Counted from the stretch's first letter, positions 36,538-45,108 are shown. The stretch: 64,000 bases of DNA from an uncultured Gammaproteobacteria bacterium (GCA_913050015.1 CAJXAZ010000001.1:12411-76410), one strand, 5' to 3'. Notes: generated by a model not told the origin, from the sequence alone. Translations and numbers: made by a program.

Positions 36538-38817
36538 TTGACTTTAACTGTTAAAGATTTTGCTAAAACTCTAAAGATATCTGATGCAGCTCTAATAGAG
36601 CGCATGAAGACTGCTGGGCTTAGTCACTCTAAAAATACTGATGAGATAACAGCCTCTGATAAGCAGGCATTACTTAGATCCTTAAAAGGTGGGCAACCAG
36701 CACCGGCTCCTAAGCCTATGACTTCAGGATCTGGCGTAACAGTAACTTCAAAAGGAAAGGCTCCAATTGAAGCCACTGCACCAAGTAGGTACTCTGATGA
36801 CATTGAGGCGAAGAGAGCCGCAGCTTCTGGACAGCTTAAAGAACAACAAAAAATAAGAGAAGACCAATTAAAAGAAATAGCTAAAACAAAACTAGAAGAG
36901 CAAAAAAGAAAAGACAAGTTTAAAAAACCTGAAGTTGTAAAATCCTCGGTTAAAGTAAATGTTAAGGACCAGCTTTCAAGCGCAGTCAATGCATACAAAA
37001 GAAGAGAGGGATCTTTCCCTAAAAGCTCAGAACATAAATTTGAAGCTCCTACTGAGATTATAAAAAAAGATATTGAAGTTCCTACCACTATTCAGGTCGG
37101 CGAGCTTGCTAAGCTAATGTCTCTTAAGGGAAATATTGTAGTTAAAAATTTAATGAGTCTCGGTGTTGTTGCAACAATAAACGATATGATTGATCAAGAA
37201 ACTGCAATCCTTGTAGTAGAAGAGATTGGCCATAATGCTGTTCCTTTAAAAGAAGAAAACTTTGAAGAAGATCTTGCAAACCTTATTACCTATAAAGATG
37301 AAGCAAGGCTAAGATCACCTGTTATTACTGTTATGGGTCACGTAGATCATGGCAAAACCACACTTTTAGACTTTATTAGAAAAACAAAAGTTGTTGATGG
37401 AGAGGCTGGAGGAATTACTCAGCATATTGGTGCTTACGAGGTAGAGACCTCGAAAGGTATGATAACTTTCATAGATACTCCAGGGCATGCTGCATTTTCT
37501 TCAATGAGAGCCAGGGGTGCCAACACGACCGATATAGTCATTTTAGTTGTTGCAGCTAATGATGGAATAAAACCACAAACAGAAGAGGCAATTAATCATG
37601 CTAAAGCTGCTGGAGTATCAATAGTAGTAGCTATAAACAAAATAGATCTCGAAGGTGCGGATGTGGACAAGGTTAAAGGCGATCTAGCAGCTAAAGATTT
37701 AGCTCCTGAAGATTGGGGCGGCACAACACAAATGGTTCCAGTATCAGCATTAAAAGGTACCGGAGTAGATCAATTACTAGAAAGTGTTTCACTTGAAGCT
37801 GAATTATTAGAGTTAAAGGCTCATTATGACGGACCAGCACAGGGTGTAGTTGTTGAGTCAGAGCTTGATAAATTTAGAGGTTCAATTGCTACCTTCTTAA
37901 TCCAAAATGGAACCTTGAAAGTTGGTGATATGGTTGCATCTGGTAATGCAGTAGGGAAGATTAAAAGTATTGTTAATAGCGATGGATCAAAAATTAAACA
38001 AGCAGGACCATCAGCAGCTGTTGAGGTTCTAGGACTAAGTAATGTTCCTAATGCAGGCGATCAGTTCCAGGTGGTAGACAATGATAAACAAGCTAGAGAA
38101 ATTGCTGAATATAGAATTACTAAAGAAAAAGAAAGAAAGCTACTTAAACAAAAAGATGAATCCGCAGGAGATCTATTTGAATTACTAGGTAAAGAAAATA
38201 CTAAAAAAGTACTTAATATTATTGTAAAAACAGATGTAGGCGGAACTTGTGAAGCAATAACAGCCTCTCTTCATGACTTAGGAAACGATTTAGCAAAAGT
38301 TAAAATTGTTTCAAGCGGCGTTGGTGGAATTTCAGAATCTGATGCAAATTTAGCAGTAGCTGTTGACGCAATAATCATAGGCTTTAATGTAAGAGCCGAT
38401 AACGCAGCAAAGAAAATTATAGAAGATGAGTCAATACCCCTTAATTACCATAGTATTATTTATGAATTACTAGATGATGTTAAAGCTAGAATGAGTGGAT
38501 TATTAGATCCTATTGTTAGAGAAGAGATTGTCGGAACTGCTCAGGTACTAGAAGTATTTAGCTCACCTAAATTTGGTCAAATAGCAGGTTGTAATGTAAT
38601 TGAAGGAACTGTTCTTAGGAATAAACCAGTTAGGGTTTTAAGAGATGATATTGTAATTCATGAAGGTGAGCTAGATTCATTAAGAAGATTTAAAGAAGAT
38701 GTTAATGAAGTTAGAAATGGAAGTGAATGTGGTATGGGTATTAAAAACTACAAAGACATCAAGCCTGGCGATAAAATCGAAGTTTATGATAGAAAAGAAG
38801 AATCTCAATCAATGTAA
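36538..38817 (+). CDS. infB: Translation initiation factor IF-2
   Basis: IF-2 is the GTPase that brings fMet-tRNA to the 30S subunit and promotes subunit joining. The G domain has G1 GHVDHGKTT, G3 DTPGHAAF and G4 NKID. Downstream are the C1 and C2 domains that recognise formylmethionine. The N-terminal IF2-N domain (about 1-50) and a lysine/glutamate-rich linker (90-140) precede it. At 759 residues it is shorter than E. coli IF2 (890) because the linker is compact. The start is TTG after an AAAAAGGA site. Confidence 0.97.
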   Translation: MTLTVKDFAKTLKISDAALIERMKTAGLSHSKNTDEITASDKQALLRSLKGGQPAPAPKPMTSGSGVTVTSKGKAPIEATAPSRYSDDIEAKRAAASGQLKEQQKIREDQLKEIAKTKLEEQKRKDKFKKPEVVKSSVKVNVKDQLSSAVNAYKRREGSFPKSSEHKFEAPTEIIKKDIEVPTTIQVGELAKLMSLKGNIVVKNLMSLGVVATINDMIDQETAILVVEEIGHNAVPLKEENFEEDLANLITYKDEARLRSPVITVMGHVDHGKTTLLDFIRKTKVVDGEAGGITQHIGAYEVETSKGMITFIDTPGHAAFSSMRARGANTTDIVILVVAANDGIKPQTEEAINHAKAAGVSIVVAINKIDLEGADVDKVKGDLAAKDLAPEDWGGTTQMVPVSALKGTGVDQLLESVSLEAELLELKAHYDGPAQGVVVESELDKFRGSIATFLIQNGTLKVGDMVASGNAVGKIKSIVNSDGSKIKQAGPSAAVEVLGLSNVPNAGDQFQVVDNDKQAREIAEYRITKEKERKLLKQKDESAGDLFELLGKENTKKVLNIIVKTDVGGTCEAITASLHDLGNDLAKVKIVSSGVGGISESDANLAVAVDAIIIGFNVRADNAAKKIIEDESIPLNYHSIIYELLDDVKARMSGLLDPIVREEIVGTAQVLEVFSSPKFGQIAGCNVIEGTVLRNKPVRVLRDDIVIHEGELDSLRRFKEDVNEVRNGSECGMGIKNYKDIKPGDKIEVYDRKEESQSM

Positions 38818-38826
38818 TAGATTTTA

Positions 38827-39171
38827 ATGTCATCACTAAGATCAGAAAAAGTAGCGGATGTCCTTAGAAAAGAAATTTCTTTAATAATAAATAAAGAAAC
38901 TAAAGATCCTAGGCTGCAAAATATAAATATTACTGCTGTGAAGGTATCTGATGATATCGGTCATGCTACTGTTTTTTATACACTGATAGGCGAGTCAATA
39001 ATAAAAAGTGAAAGCACTCTAGATAAAAAGGTTCTTAAGAAATTTAGCGGCATGGTTAGATCTAAGCTTTCAAAAACCATGCAAATAAGAAGAGTTCCAG
39101 TAATTAATTTTAGGTTCGATGAGAGTGTTGAGTACTCTGACAATATTGAAACTCTTTTAAAGAATCTATAA
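38827..39171 (+). CDS. rbfA: Ribosome-binding factor A
   Basis: RbfA is a KH-like 30S assembly factor that acts near helix 1 of 16S rRNA. The 114-residue protein starts with SSLRSEKVADVLRKEISLII, followed by the conserved T-K-D-P-R-L segment (ETKDPRLQNINITAVKVS) and the C-terminal P-V-I-N-F-R-F-D-E-S-V block. It sits 9 bp after infB and 2 bp before truB, the universal order. Confidence 0.95.
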   Translation: MSSLRSEKVADVLRKEISLIINKETKDPRLQNINITAVKVSDDIGHATVFYTLIGESIIKSESTLDKKVLKKFSGMVRSKLSKTMQIRRVPVINFRFDESVEYSDNIETLLKNL

Positions 39172-39173
39172 TA

Positions 39174-40013
39174 ATGGACGGCTTTCTTCTAGCCTTCAAA
39201 GAAAAAGGTATAAGCTCTAATCGCTTAGTTCAAGAGGTCAAGAGATCTCTTTCACTTAAAAAAGTTGGTCATCTTGGTACATTAGATCCAATGGCAGAGG
39301 GATTGGTTATTCTTGCAATCAATAGGGCAACTAGATTCTCATCTTTCTTTTTGGAATCTGATAAATCATATATAGCTGGAATTACCTTTGGAACAAAAAC
39401 AGATACTGATGATGCTATGGGGCAGGTCATCGAATCTTCAGAGATAATACCTAAAGAAAAGGATATTAATGAGGCTTTAGAGTCTTTTATTGGTGAATCT
39501 ATGCAGGTAGCTCCTTTTTTTTCTGCTCTAAAATTTAAAGGAAAGCCTCTATACAAGTACGCACGTGAAGGTGAGTTTATTTCTAAACCCCCTAGGTATA
39601 TCAATATATTTTCTATCAAAGACATAAGTCACGATGTCAATTCCTGTTCTTTATCTATTCATTGCTCAAAGGGAACATATATTCGATCTATTGCGCGAGA
39701 TCTTGGAGATAAAATCGGTTGCGGAGCCCACCTGTCATCATTAACAAGAACTTCACAGGGTAGTTTCAGCTATTTAGAGGCTAAAAAACCTGAGGCGATA
39801 AATATAGATCAACTTATATCAATAGAATCAGCTTTTAATAACTTTCATGATATTCACCTTGATCCCGATCAAACAAAAAATTTTAGTAATGGTGTGAAAA
39901 TCTTAGATATTGATCATGAAAATAATTATTATAAAATTTATGATTATTCATCGAAATTTCTTGGACTAGGTGTGGTATCTGAATCTGTCTTAGCCCTTAA
40001 ACGACTTGTTTAA
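39174..40013 (+). CDS. truB: tRNA pseudouridine-55 synthase
   Basis: TruB makes pseudouridine 55 in the T loop of elongator tRNAs. The catalytic aspartate is D38 in VGHLGTLDPMAEGLV. Other family blocks are KSYIAGITFGTKTDTDD, PFFSALKFKGKPLYKYAREG and CSKGTYIRSIARDLG. The 279-residue length is slightly shorter than E. coli (314), with a reduced C-terminal region. An 87 bp gap to rpsO holds a hairpin. Confidence 0.96.
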   Translation: MDGFLLAFKEKGISSNRLVQEVKRSLSLKKVGHLGTLDPMAEGLVILAINRATRFSSFFLESDKSYIAGITFGTKTDTDDAMGQVIESSEIIPKEKDINEALESFIGESMQVAPFFSALKFKGKPLYKYAREGEFISKPPRYINIFSIKDISHDVNSCSLSIHCSKGTYIRSIARDLGDKIGCGAHLSSLTRTSQGSFSYLEAKKPEAINIDQLISIESAFNNFHDIHLDPDQTKNFSNGVKILDIDHENNYYKIYDYSSKFLGLGVVSESVLALKRLV

Positions 40014-40050
40014 TGGGGTAATAAGTTATAAGATTCGCACGCTTACTTTA

Positions 40051-40087
40051 GTTGTACGAGGTTTGCATCAATTAATGAATGTACAAC
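40051..40087 (+). promoter_or_regulatory. rpsO leader hairpin, possible S15 autoregulatory site
   Basis: GTTGTAC (40051-40057) pairs exactly with GTACAAC (40081-40087) around a 23-base loop. The 3' arm abuts the GAGG Shine-Dalgarno sequence of rpsO, and ACGAGG occurs both just inside the 5' arm and at the ribosome-binding site. In E. coli S15 represses its own mRNA through a pseudoknot in this location. The structure is visible; S15 binding is inferred. Confidence 0.4.
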
Positions 40088-40100
40088 GAGGAATATAAAT

Positions 40101-40370
40101 ATGGCACTTTTAGCTCAAGAAAAAGAAAAAATCGTTGGAAAATTTCAAAGAACTGATAACGACACTGGATCCCCAGAGGTTCAAATTGCGTTGTTAACTG
40201 AAAATATCAATAAATTACAAAGTCATTTTAAAGAACATAAAAAAGACCACCATTCAAGAACAGGTTTAATCAGAATGGTAAATCTAAGAAGAAAACTTTT
40301 AGCCTATCTAAAGAGAAAAAATTTAGAAAGTTACGCAGAGGTTATTAAGCAATTAAAGCTTAGAGGTTAA
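40101..40370 (+). CDS. rpsO: 30S ribosomal protein S15
   Basis: Primary 16S-binding protein that organises the central domain of the small subunit. The 89-residue length is exact for the family. It contains DTGSPEVQIALLTENINKL, then the helix-turn LQSHFKEHKKDHHSRTGL and VNLRRKLLAYLKRKN. A GAGGAA site precedes the ATG. It is followed 23 bp later by pnp, the conserved rpsO-pnp pair. Confidence 0.98.
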   Translation: MALLAQEKEKIVGKFQRTDNDTGSPEVQIALLTENINKLQSHFKEHKKDHHSRTGLIRMVNLRRKLLAYLKRKNLESYAEVIKQLKLRG

Positions 40371-40393
40371 TATCAAACATAAAAAGGAAAATC

Positions 40394-42550
40394 GTGGAAA
40401 ATAATAAATTAGAATCTACATCAGTAGAATTTCAGTACGGAAATCAACTAGTAAAACTAGAGACAAATAAAGTTGCAAGACAAACGACTGCAGCAGTTGT
40501 CGTTACAATAGGTGACTTAGTTGTTTTAACAACTGTAGTTGCAAGAAAGGAAGCAGATCCTAAAAAGGACTTCTTTCCATTAGCAGTCTTTTATCAAGAA
40601 AAATTTTATGCAACAGGAACAATTCCTGGTGGATTTTTTAAAAGAGAAGCTCGACCAACAGAAAGAGAAACATTAACATCTAGGCTTATAGACAGACCAA
40701 TTAGACCTCTTTTCCCAGAAGGGTTTAAGAATGAGGTTCAAATATTCTGTACTGTAATGTCTTCAGGAAAAGAGCAAAACCCTGATATTGCATCAATGAT
40801 AGGCGCATCTGCTGCACTATGTGTTGCCGGAGTTCCATTCGATGGACCAATGGGAGCGGCAAGAGTGGGCTTTGTAGATGGTAACTATGTTTTAAACCCA
40901 TCTTATGCTGAACTAGAAAATTCATATTTAGATATGGTAGTAGCTGGAACTGAGAAAGCTGTTCTTATGGTAGAGTCAGAAGCTAAAGAGCTTAATGAAG
41001 ATTTAATGTTAGGAGCTGTCCTATTCGGACATCAGGAAATGCAAGCAGTTGTAAAGGCCTGTACTGAATTAAAGCAAAAAGCAGGTAAAGAAGATTGGGT
41101 TGTTAAAGTAGATGAAGAAACACCAGTTTACTCTGCAGAACTTTCTGAGAAATATACAGATCAAATTACTGCAGCGTTCGCTATCAAAGATAAAACTGAA
41201 AGAACGGCTGCAATAGGCGTCATAAAACAAGACATAGTTAGCTCATATCCTGATGCTGATGATATTCAACTAGGAAAGGTCTTAGGTGCATTTAAAAGTC
41301 TTGAAAAGGATATAGTAAGAAAAAATATTTTAAGTAATCAGCCTAGAATAGATGGAAGAGATGCAGACACAGTAAGACCAATATTTATTGAGACTGGGAT
41401 CCTTCCAAGTACTCATGGCTCATCATTATTTACTAGAGGAGAAACTCAAGCGATTGTTGTTGCAACCTTAGGATCATCTAGAGATGCTCAAAGAATTGAG
41501 TCTATAGAAGGTCAAAGTACTGATAACTTTATGCTTCATTACAACTTCCCTGCATATAGTGTTGGTGAAATTGGAATGCCTTTAGGACCAAAAAGAAGAG
41601 AGATTGGTCACGGTAACTTAGCTAAAAGAGCAATAAAAGCAGTTCTACCTGATGTAGAAGATTTTGGTTATACATTAAGAGTGGTATCTGAGATTACTGA
41701 ATCAAATGGTTCTAGTTCTATGGCTTCTGTTTGCGGTACATCTTTATCACTAATGGATGCAGGCGTACCAATATCTAGTCCAGTTGCAGGTATTGCAATG
41801 GGTCTTATTAAGGAAGGTGATGATTTTGCTGTTCTTACAGATATTCTAGGAGATGAAGATCACCTAGGCGATATGGACTTCAAAGTAGCTGGAACAGAAA
41901 ATGGAATTACAGCTCTTCAAATGGATATTAAAATCCAAGGTATTGATGAAGCTATAATGGAAGCAGCATTAACAAAGGCGAAGGTAGCTATTACTCATAT
42001 TCTTGGGATTATGAATGACGCTATTTCTAAGCCTAAAGAATTATCTGAAAATGCTCCTGCTATGAAAACATTCATGGTTAACAAGGATAAAATTAAAGAG
42101 ATTATTGGTAAAGGCGGCGCTGTAATCAAGGGTATGCAAGAAAAAACAGGTGCTACTGTTGATGTGAGTGATGATGGTACTGTTTCAGTATTTGGTCAAA
42201 ATCAAACATCAATGCAAGAATGTCTAGCAATCATTGAGGGTATATTAGAAGAACCAGAATTAAATAAGGTATACAAAGGAACTGTAGTCAAGATTGTAGA
42301 CTTCGGAGCATTTGTAAATATCCTACCTGGTAAAGATGGTCTTCTTCATATTTCTGAAATCTCAGCAGAGAGAACAGAAGATGTAAATGCTGTACTCTCT
42401 GAAGGTCAAGAACTTGATGTTAAGTTAATTGGTTTTGATAGAGGTAAGATGAAATTATCTCTTAAAGCATTAGCTAAAGCTGAAGAACCTGAAGTTAAAG
42501 CAGAGGAAACTGAAGAGGCTCCTCAAGAAGATCAAGAAGAACAAGAATAA
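40394..42550 (+). CDS. pnp: Polyribonucleotide nucleotidyltransferase
   Basis: PNPase degrades RNA 3' to 5' with phosphate and is a degradosome component. The 718 residues contain two RNase PH domains (about 10-230 and 310-545) around a helical linker, the catalytic block TDILGDEDHLGDMDFKVAG, a KH domain with IIGKGGAVIKGMQ, and an S1 domain with GTVVKIVDFGAFVNILPG. A glutamate-rich tail of about 25 residues ends it. The start is GTG with an AAAGGAAA site eight bases upstream. A strong terminator follows. Confidence 0.98.
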   Translation: MENNKLESTSVEFQYGNQLVKLETNKVARQTTAAVVVTIGDLVVLTTVVARKEADPKKDFFPLAVFYQEKFYATGTIPGGFFKREARPTERETLTSRLIDRPIRPLFPEGFKNEVQIFCTVMSSGKEQNPDIASMIGASAALCVAGVPFDGPMGAARVGFVDGNYVLNPSYAELENSYLDMVVAGTEKAVLMVESEAKELNEDLMLGAVLFGHQEMQAVVKACTELKQKAGKEDWVVKVDEETPVYSAELSEKYTDQITAAFAIKDKTERTAAIGVIKQDIVSSYPDADDIQLGKVLGAFKSLEKDIVRKNILSNQPRIDGRDADTVRPIFIETGILPSTHGSSLFTRGETQAIVVATLGSSRDAQRIESIEGQSTDNFMLHYNFPAYSVGEIGMPLGPKRREIGHGNLAKRAIKAVLPDVEDFGYTLRVVSEITESNGSSSMASVCGTSLSLMDAGVPISSPVAGIAMGLIKEGDDFAVLTDILGDEDHLGDMDFKVAGTENGITALQMDIKIQGIDEAIMEAALTKAKVAITHILGIMNDAISKPKELSENAPAMKTFMVNKDKIKEIIGKGGAVIKGMQEKTGATVDVSDDGTVSVFGQNQTSMQECLAIIEGILEEPELNKVYKGTVVKIVDFGAFVNILPGKDGLLHISEISAERTEDVNAVLSEGQELDVKLIGFDRGKMKLSLKALAKAEEPEVKAEETEEAPQEDQEEQE

Positions 42551-42576
42551 ACCACTTCTTAGAGTCTTATTTTAAA

Positions 42577-42612
42577 AATCCTAGAAAGTCAAATTTCTAG
42601 GATTTTTTTTTT
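42577..42612 (+). terminator. Intrinsic terminator of the rpsO-pnp transcript
   Basis: An 11-bp perfect stem, AATCCTAGAAA (42577-42587) with TTTCTAGGATT (42594-42604), a six-base loop and a run of ten T residues ending at 42612. It lies 26 bp after the pnp stop and closes the long carAB-to-pnp block. Confidence 0.9.
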
Positions 42613-42620
42613 CACAAAAT

Positions 42621-42652
42621 TTGCCCCTTTCAACAATATATGGTCTTATATA
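42621..42652 (+). promoter_or_regulatory. Possible sigma-70 promoter for the small membrane protein gene
   Basis: TTGCCC at 42621-42626 and a TATATA-like element at 42647-42652 lie 20 bases apart, slightly long, with TTATAT at 42646 giving 19. They sit directly after the pnp terminator and about 40 bp before the GGGGGG-rich ribosome-binding site. This is the only place a dedicated promoter for the downstream gene could lie. The match is weak. Confidence 0.28.
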
Positions 42653-42692
42653 GGCTGTAAATCATAAATAAATACCTGTAGGGGGGAATATT

Positions 42693-42908
42693 ATGGATAA
42701 TGCATGGAAGATGATAGGCGACTTAGTTAGTAATTTAACTAGTGTCATAGTTGGAATTTTAGGACTAGGAATTGTCGGAAGCTTAGCTTTTGGCGACATG
42801 CTAGGACTTGACGTAATTGGTAATATAACGGCTCTTGTTGAAACGTTAGCTACTAATGGCGTTGTTGGACTTCTTGTTCTAGCAGTTCTTATGAGCCTAG
42901 TTAAGTAA
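42693..42908 (+). CDS. Small two-helix membrane protein A, unknown function
   Basis: A 71-residue protein of a family I cannot name. It has a short amphipathic start, a first membrane helix at about 15-34 rich in glycine, a polar mid-part (GLDVIGNITALVETLATN), a second helix at about 56-70, and a final lysine. Translation signals are unusually strong for this window: GGGGGGA at 42681-42687, five bases before the ATG. It is bounded by the pnp terminator upstream and its own strong terminator 13 bp after the stop, so it makes a short monocistronic message. From D40 onward it aligns without gaps to the next small protein. Coding status is supported by signals and the paralogue. Confidence 0.75.
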   Translation: MDNAWKMIGDLVSNLTSVIVGILGLGIVGSLAFGDMLGLDVIGNITALVETLATNGVVGLLVLAVLMSLVK

Positions 42909-42921
42909 TACTTAACAAACT

Positions 42922-42956
42922 GTTAAGAAGGGCTTAGACCCTTCTTAACTTTTTTT
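42922..42956 (+). terminator. Strong intrinsic terminator between the two small genes
   Basis: GTTAAGAAGGG (42922-42932) pairs perfectly with CCCTTCTTAAC (42939-42949) around the loop CTTAGA, followed by seven T residues. It separates the two related small genes, and the second ATG comes only 10 bases after the T-run. Confidence 0.92.
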
Positions 42957-42966
42957 AAATAAAAAT

Positions 42967-43200
42967 ATGAATTTTAAAGTCACACTAACAAGTCTCACAA
43001 CATTTCTTAATAAAGTAACAAAACTATTAATACCTTTGGTTTTAGTTTCATTGCTTCTAGGTATTATTTTTGGAACAGAGACTCCTTTTGTAGGAGATGT
43101 ATATAAGAATGTAACTGATATTTTAAATATGCTTGGAGAGGATGCTCTTCTTGCCTTAATATCACTAGTTATAATTCTTTCATATCTTAAAAAAGACTAA
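42967..43200 (+). CDS. Small two-helix membrane protein B, paralogue of A
   Basis: A 77-residue protein with helices at about 20-36 and 60-74, a short polar mid-part (FVGDVYKNVTDILNMLGED) and a K-K-D end. Against protein A it shares D44, V45, N48, T50, L56, L64, L67, S72 and K75 in a gap-free alignment, plus an F-G pair after the first helix. There is no Shine-Dalgarno sequence before its ATG, which lies just after the terminator of gene A. Expression would thus need read-through or a leaderless transcript starting in the terminator region. No known family comes to mind. Real gene status is likely but less certain than for A. Confidence 0.62.
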   Translation: MNFKVTLTSLTTFLNKVTKLLIPLVLVSLLLGIIFGTETPFVGDVYKNVTDILNMLGEDALLALISLVIILSYLKKD

Positions 43201-43223
43201 GCTAAATTTACTTTTTGCTTAGA

Positions 43224-43246
43224 TAAAAAAGATCCCATCTTTTTTA
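43224..43246. terminator. AT-rich bidirectional hairpin
   Basis: TAAAAAAGAT (43224-43233) and ATCTTTTTTA (43237-43246) form a 10-bp stem with a CCC loop. Read on either strand it ends in a T-run, so it could stop both the small-protein transcript and the tRNA-Met transcript from the other side. There is no other feature in the 105 bp between the small gene and the tRNA that I can defend. Confidence 0.5.
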
Positions 43247-43305
43247 ACCTCATAACTATATTAAAAACGAAGTCCCAAGGGCTTTTTTATTTTATATCTA
43301 AGTAA

Positions 43306-43382
43306 TGGTGGTTGTGGGTGGACTTGAACCACCGACCCCGGCATTATGAATGCCGTGCTCTAACCAGCTGAGCTACACAACC
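43306..43382 (-). tRNA. tRNA-Met (elongator, anticodon CAU)
   Basis: A 77-nt tRNA with encoded CCA at 43306-43308. The acceptor is GGTTGTG with CACAACC, all Watson-Crick. The anticodon stem GGCAT/ATGCC encloses TCATA with CAT. The CAU anticodon could also mean tRNA-Ile2, the lysidine substrate. The U4-A69 pair is as in elongator tRNA-Met, whereas tRNA-Ile2 has C4-G69, and the overall pattern (GTAGCTCAG...GAGCAC) is Met-like. It is the last element after ychF on this strand. Confidence 0.9.
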
Positions 43383-43439
43383 AATCGTAGAATGATAAGT
43401 CCTAGATTCTAAGAGTCAATATTTTTTTATTAAATTAGT

Positions 43440-44528
43440 TTAAACATTAAATTTAAAGTGAATAACATCTCCATCCTTAACGATGTACTCTTTTCCTTCA
43501 AGCCTAAGTTTTCCTTTTTCTTTTGCACCTGACTCGCCATTACATTCAATATAATCATTGAACGCAATTATCTCAGCTTTAATAAACCCTCTTTCAAAAT
43601 CAGTATGAATTACACCAGCTGCATTAGGAGCTGTAGCATTACTTTTAATTGTCCATGCTCGTATCTCCTGAGGTCCTGCAGTGAAATATGTTTGCAACCC
43701 TAGAATTTCATACCCTTTAAAGATAATCTTGTTTAGAACAGGCTCATCCATCTCCATGAGCTCTAAGTATTCGTTCCTTTCTGCATCATCTAGTAATGAT
43801 ATTTCTTGCTCAATCTTTATGGATGTTGGTATTACTGTACTTCCAGATTTTTTTGCAAATTCTTCAAGATCATTTAATTTTTTTGTTGAAGATCCATCAT
43901 CTGATATATTTGCAATATAAAAAGTTGGCTTAGAACTAAGTAGTTGATAACTATTAAGTACAATTTTACTCTCTTCATCAAAATCATTAATATTTATTAA
44001 GTTCCCTTGATCTAATTCACTTTTAATTTTTACTAAAACTTCATGTTCTAATTTATTTTTCTTATCATTTGTCTTCAGAAGCTTTTCACATTTTGTTAAT
44101 CTTTTAGTTACAGTCTCTAGATCTGAAAATATTAACTCTAAGTTAATTATTTCAGCATCCCTTATAGGATCAATTGAGCCATCTACATGTGTTACGTTAT
44201 CATCATCGAAGCATCTAACTACATGAGCAAGAGCGTTCATTTCTCTTATATTTGAAAGAAAGGCATTGCCTAGACCTTCTCCTTTAGAAGCTCCTTTAAC
44301 TAAGCCAGCAATATCAACAAGATCTAAACTTGCTGGAATAATTTTCTTTGAATCAACAATATCATTAATATTTTTTAATCTTTTGTCTGGAAGAGCTACC
44401 TTGCCAACATTTGGCTCTATGGTGCAAAAGGGAAAATTTTCTGCTGGTATTGAGGATTTTGTTAATGCATTAAATAAAGTAGATTTTCCAACATTCGGAA
44501 GCCCAACTATCCCACATTTGAAACCCAT
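43440..44528 (-). CDS. ychF: Ribosome-binding ATPase YchF
   Basis: Obg-family P-loop protein that prefers ATP and binds 70S ribosomes; linked to stress responses. G1 is GLPNVGKST at residues 8-16, G3 is DIAGLVKGAS, and a long coiled-coil insert follows. The C-terminal TGS domain starts near GLQTYFTAGPQEIRAW. The length of 362 matches the family (363). It starts 1 bp after pth, the conserved pth-ychF pair. Confidence 0.97.
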   Translation of the reverse strand: MGFKCGIVGLPNVGKSTLFNALTKSSIPAENFPFCTIEPNVGKVALPDKRLKNINDIVDSKKIIPASLDLVDIAGLVKGASKGEGLGNAFLSNIREMNALAHVVRCFDDDNVTHVDGSIDPIRDAEIINLELIFSDLETVTKRLTKCEKLLKTNDKKNKLEHEVLVKIKSELDQGNLININDFDEESKIVLNSYQLLSSKPTFYIANISDDGSSTKKLNDLEEFAKKSGSTVIPTSIKIEQEISLLDDAERNEYLELMEMDEPVLNKIIFKGYEILGLQTYFTAGPQEIRAWTIKSNATAPNAAGVIHTDFERGFIKAEIIAFNDYIECNGESGAKEKGKLRLEGKEYIVKDGDVIHFKFNV

Positions 44529-44529
44529 A

Positions 44530-45096
44530 TTATTTAGTGTGAAGCAATTTTTGTGCTTCAGGTATTTCTTCAGAGCATATCAAATCAAACGCTTGGGCAA
44601 ACTTACAGTAAGCATCTTCTAATAACTCTTTATCATTTGGATGAAATTTATTTAATACCCAATCACTTACCATATTCTTATCTCCGGGATGCCCAACACC
44701 TATTCGAACTCTTAAAAATTTCTTTGAAGATGATTTTTCAAATATATCTCGTAGTCCATTGTGACCACCATGACCGCCATCTATCTTCAACCTAACCTCG
44801 CCAGGATTTAAATCTAAATCATCATGAAGTAATATTATTTTGTCCTCAGCTAGATTCATATTTTTCATTAGTTTTGATATCGTCTTACCACTATTATTTA
44901 CATAGTTATCTGGAATGACCCATAGAATTTGTTCAGAGTGTGAATAGGCAATGTCAGCTTCTATTTTTGATTTATATACAAATTTATTACAGTAGATGGG
45001 AGCTATTTTTAAAAGCCAGTCTTTGCCAATATTATGCCTAGTATTGTCATATTTAGCTCCAGGGTTTCCTAGGCCAACAAAACAAAGTTTAGGCAC
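44530..45096 (-). CDS. pth: Peptidyl-tRNA hydrolase
   Basis: Recycles peptidyl-tRNAs that fall off the ribosome. The 188-residue protein has GLGNPGAKYDNTRHNIG with catalytic H21, then the family blocks KTISKLMKN, LHDDLDLNPGEVRLK and GGHGGHNGLRDI, and VRIGVGHPG. It lies between rplY (12 bp) and ychF (1 bp), the standard order. Confidence 0.97.
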   Translation of the reverse strand: MPKLCFVGLGNPGAKYDNTRHNIGKDWLLKIAPIYCNKFVYKSKIEADIAYSHSEQILWVIPDNYVNNSGKTISKLMKNMNLAEDKIILLHDDLDLNPGEVRLKIDGGHGGHNGLRDIFEKSSSKKFLRVRIGVGHPGDKNMVSDWVLNKFHPNDKELLEDAYCKFAQAFDLICSEEIPEAQKLLHTK

Positions 45097-45108
45097 TTTT
45101 TAGCTCTC

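Noticed and set aside
36624..37088. 154-codon open frame on the minus strand opposite infB
   Set aside because: It is antisense to the lysine/glutamate-rich IF2 linker, has low-complexity composition and no ribosome-binding site.
43271..43293. GTCCCAAGGGC followed by T residues as a terminator
   Set aside because: The C-C-C/G-G-G arms leave a two-base loop and the next pair is a mismatch, so no stable hairpin forms.
43306..43382. tRNA-Ile2 (lysidine substrate) for the CAU tRNA
   Set aside because: The U4-A69 pair and overall pattern fit elongator tRNA-Met better; a small chance remains.
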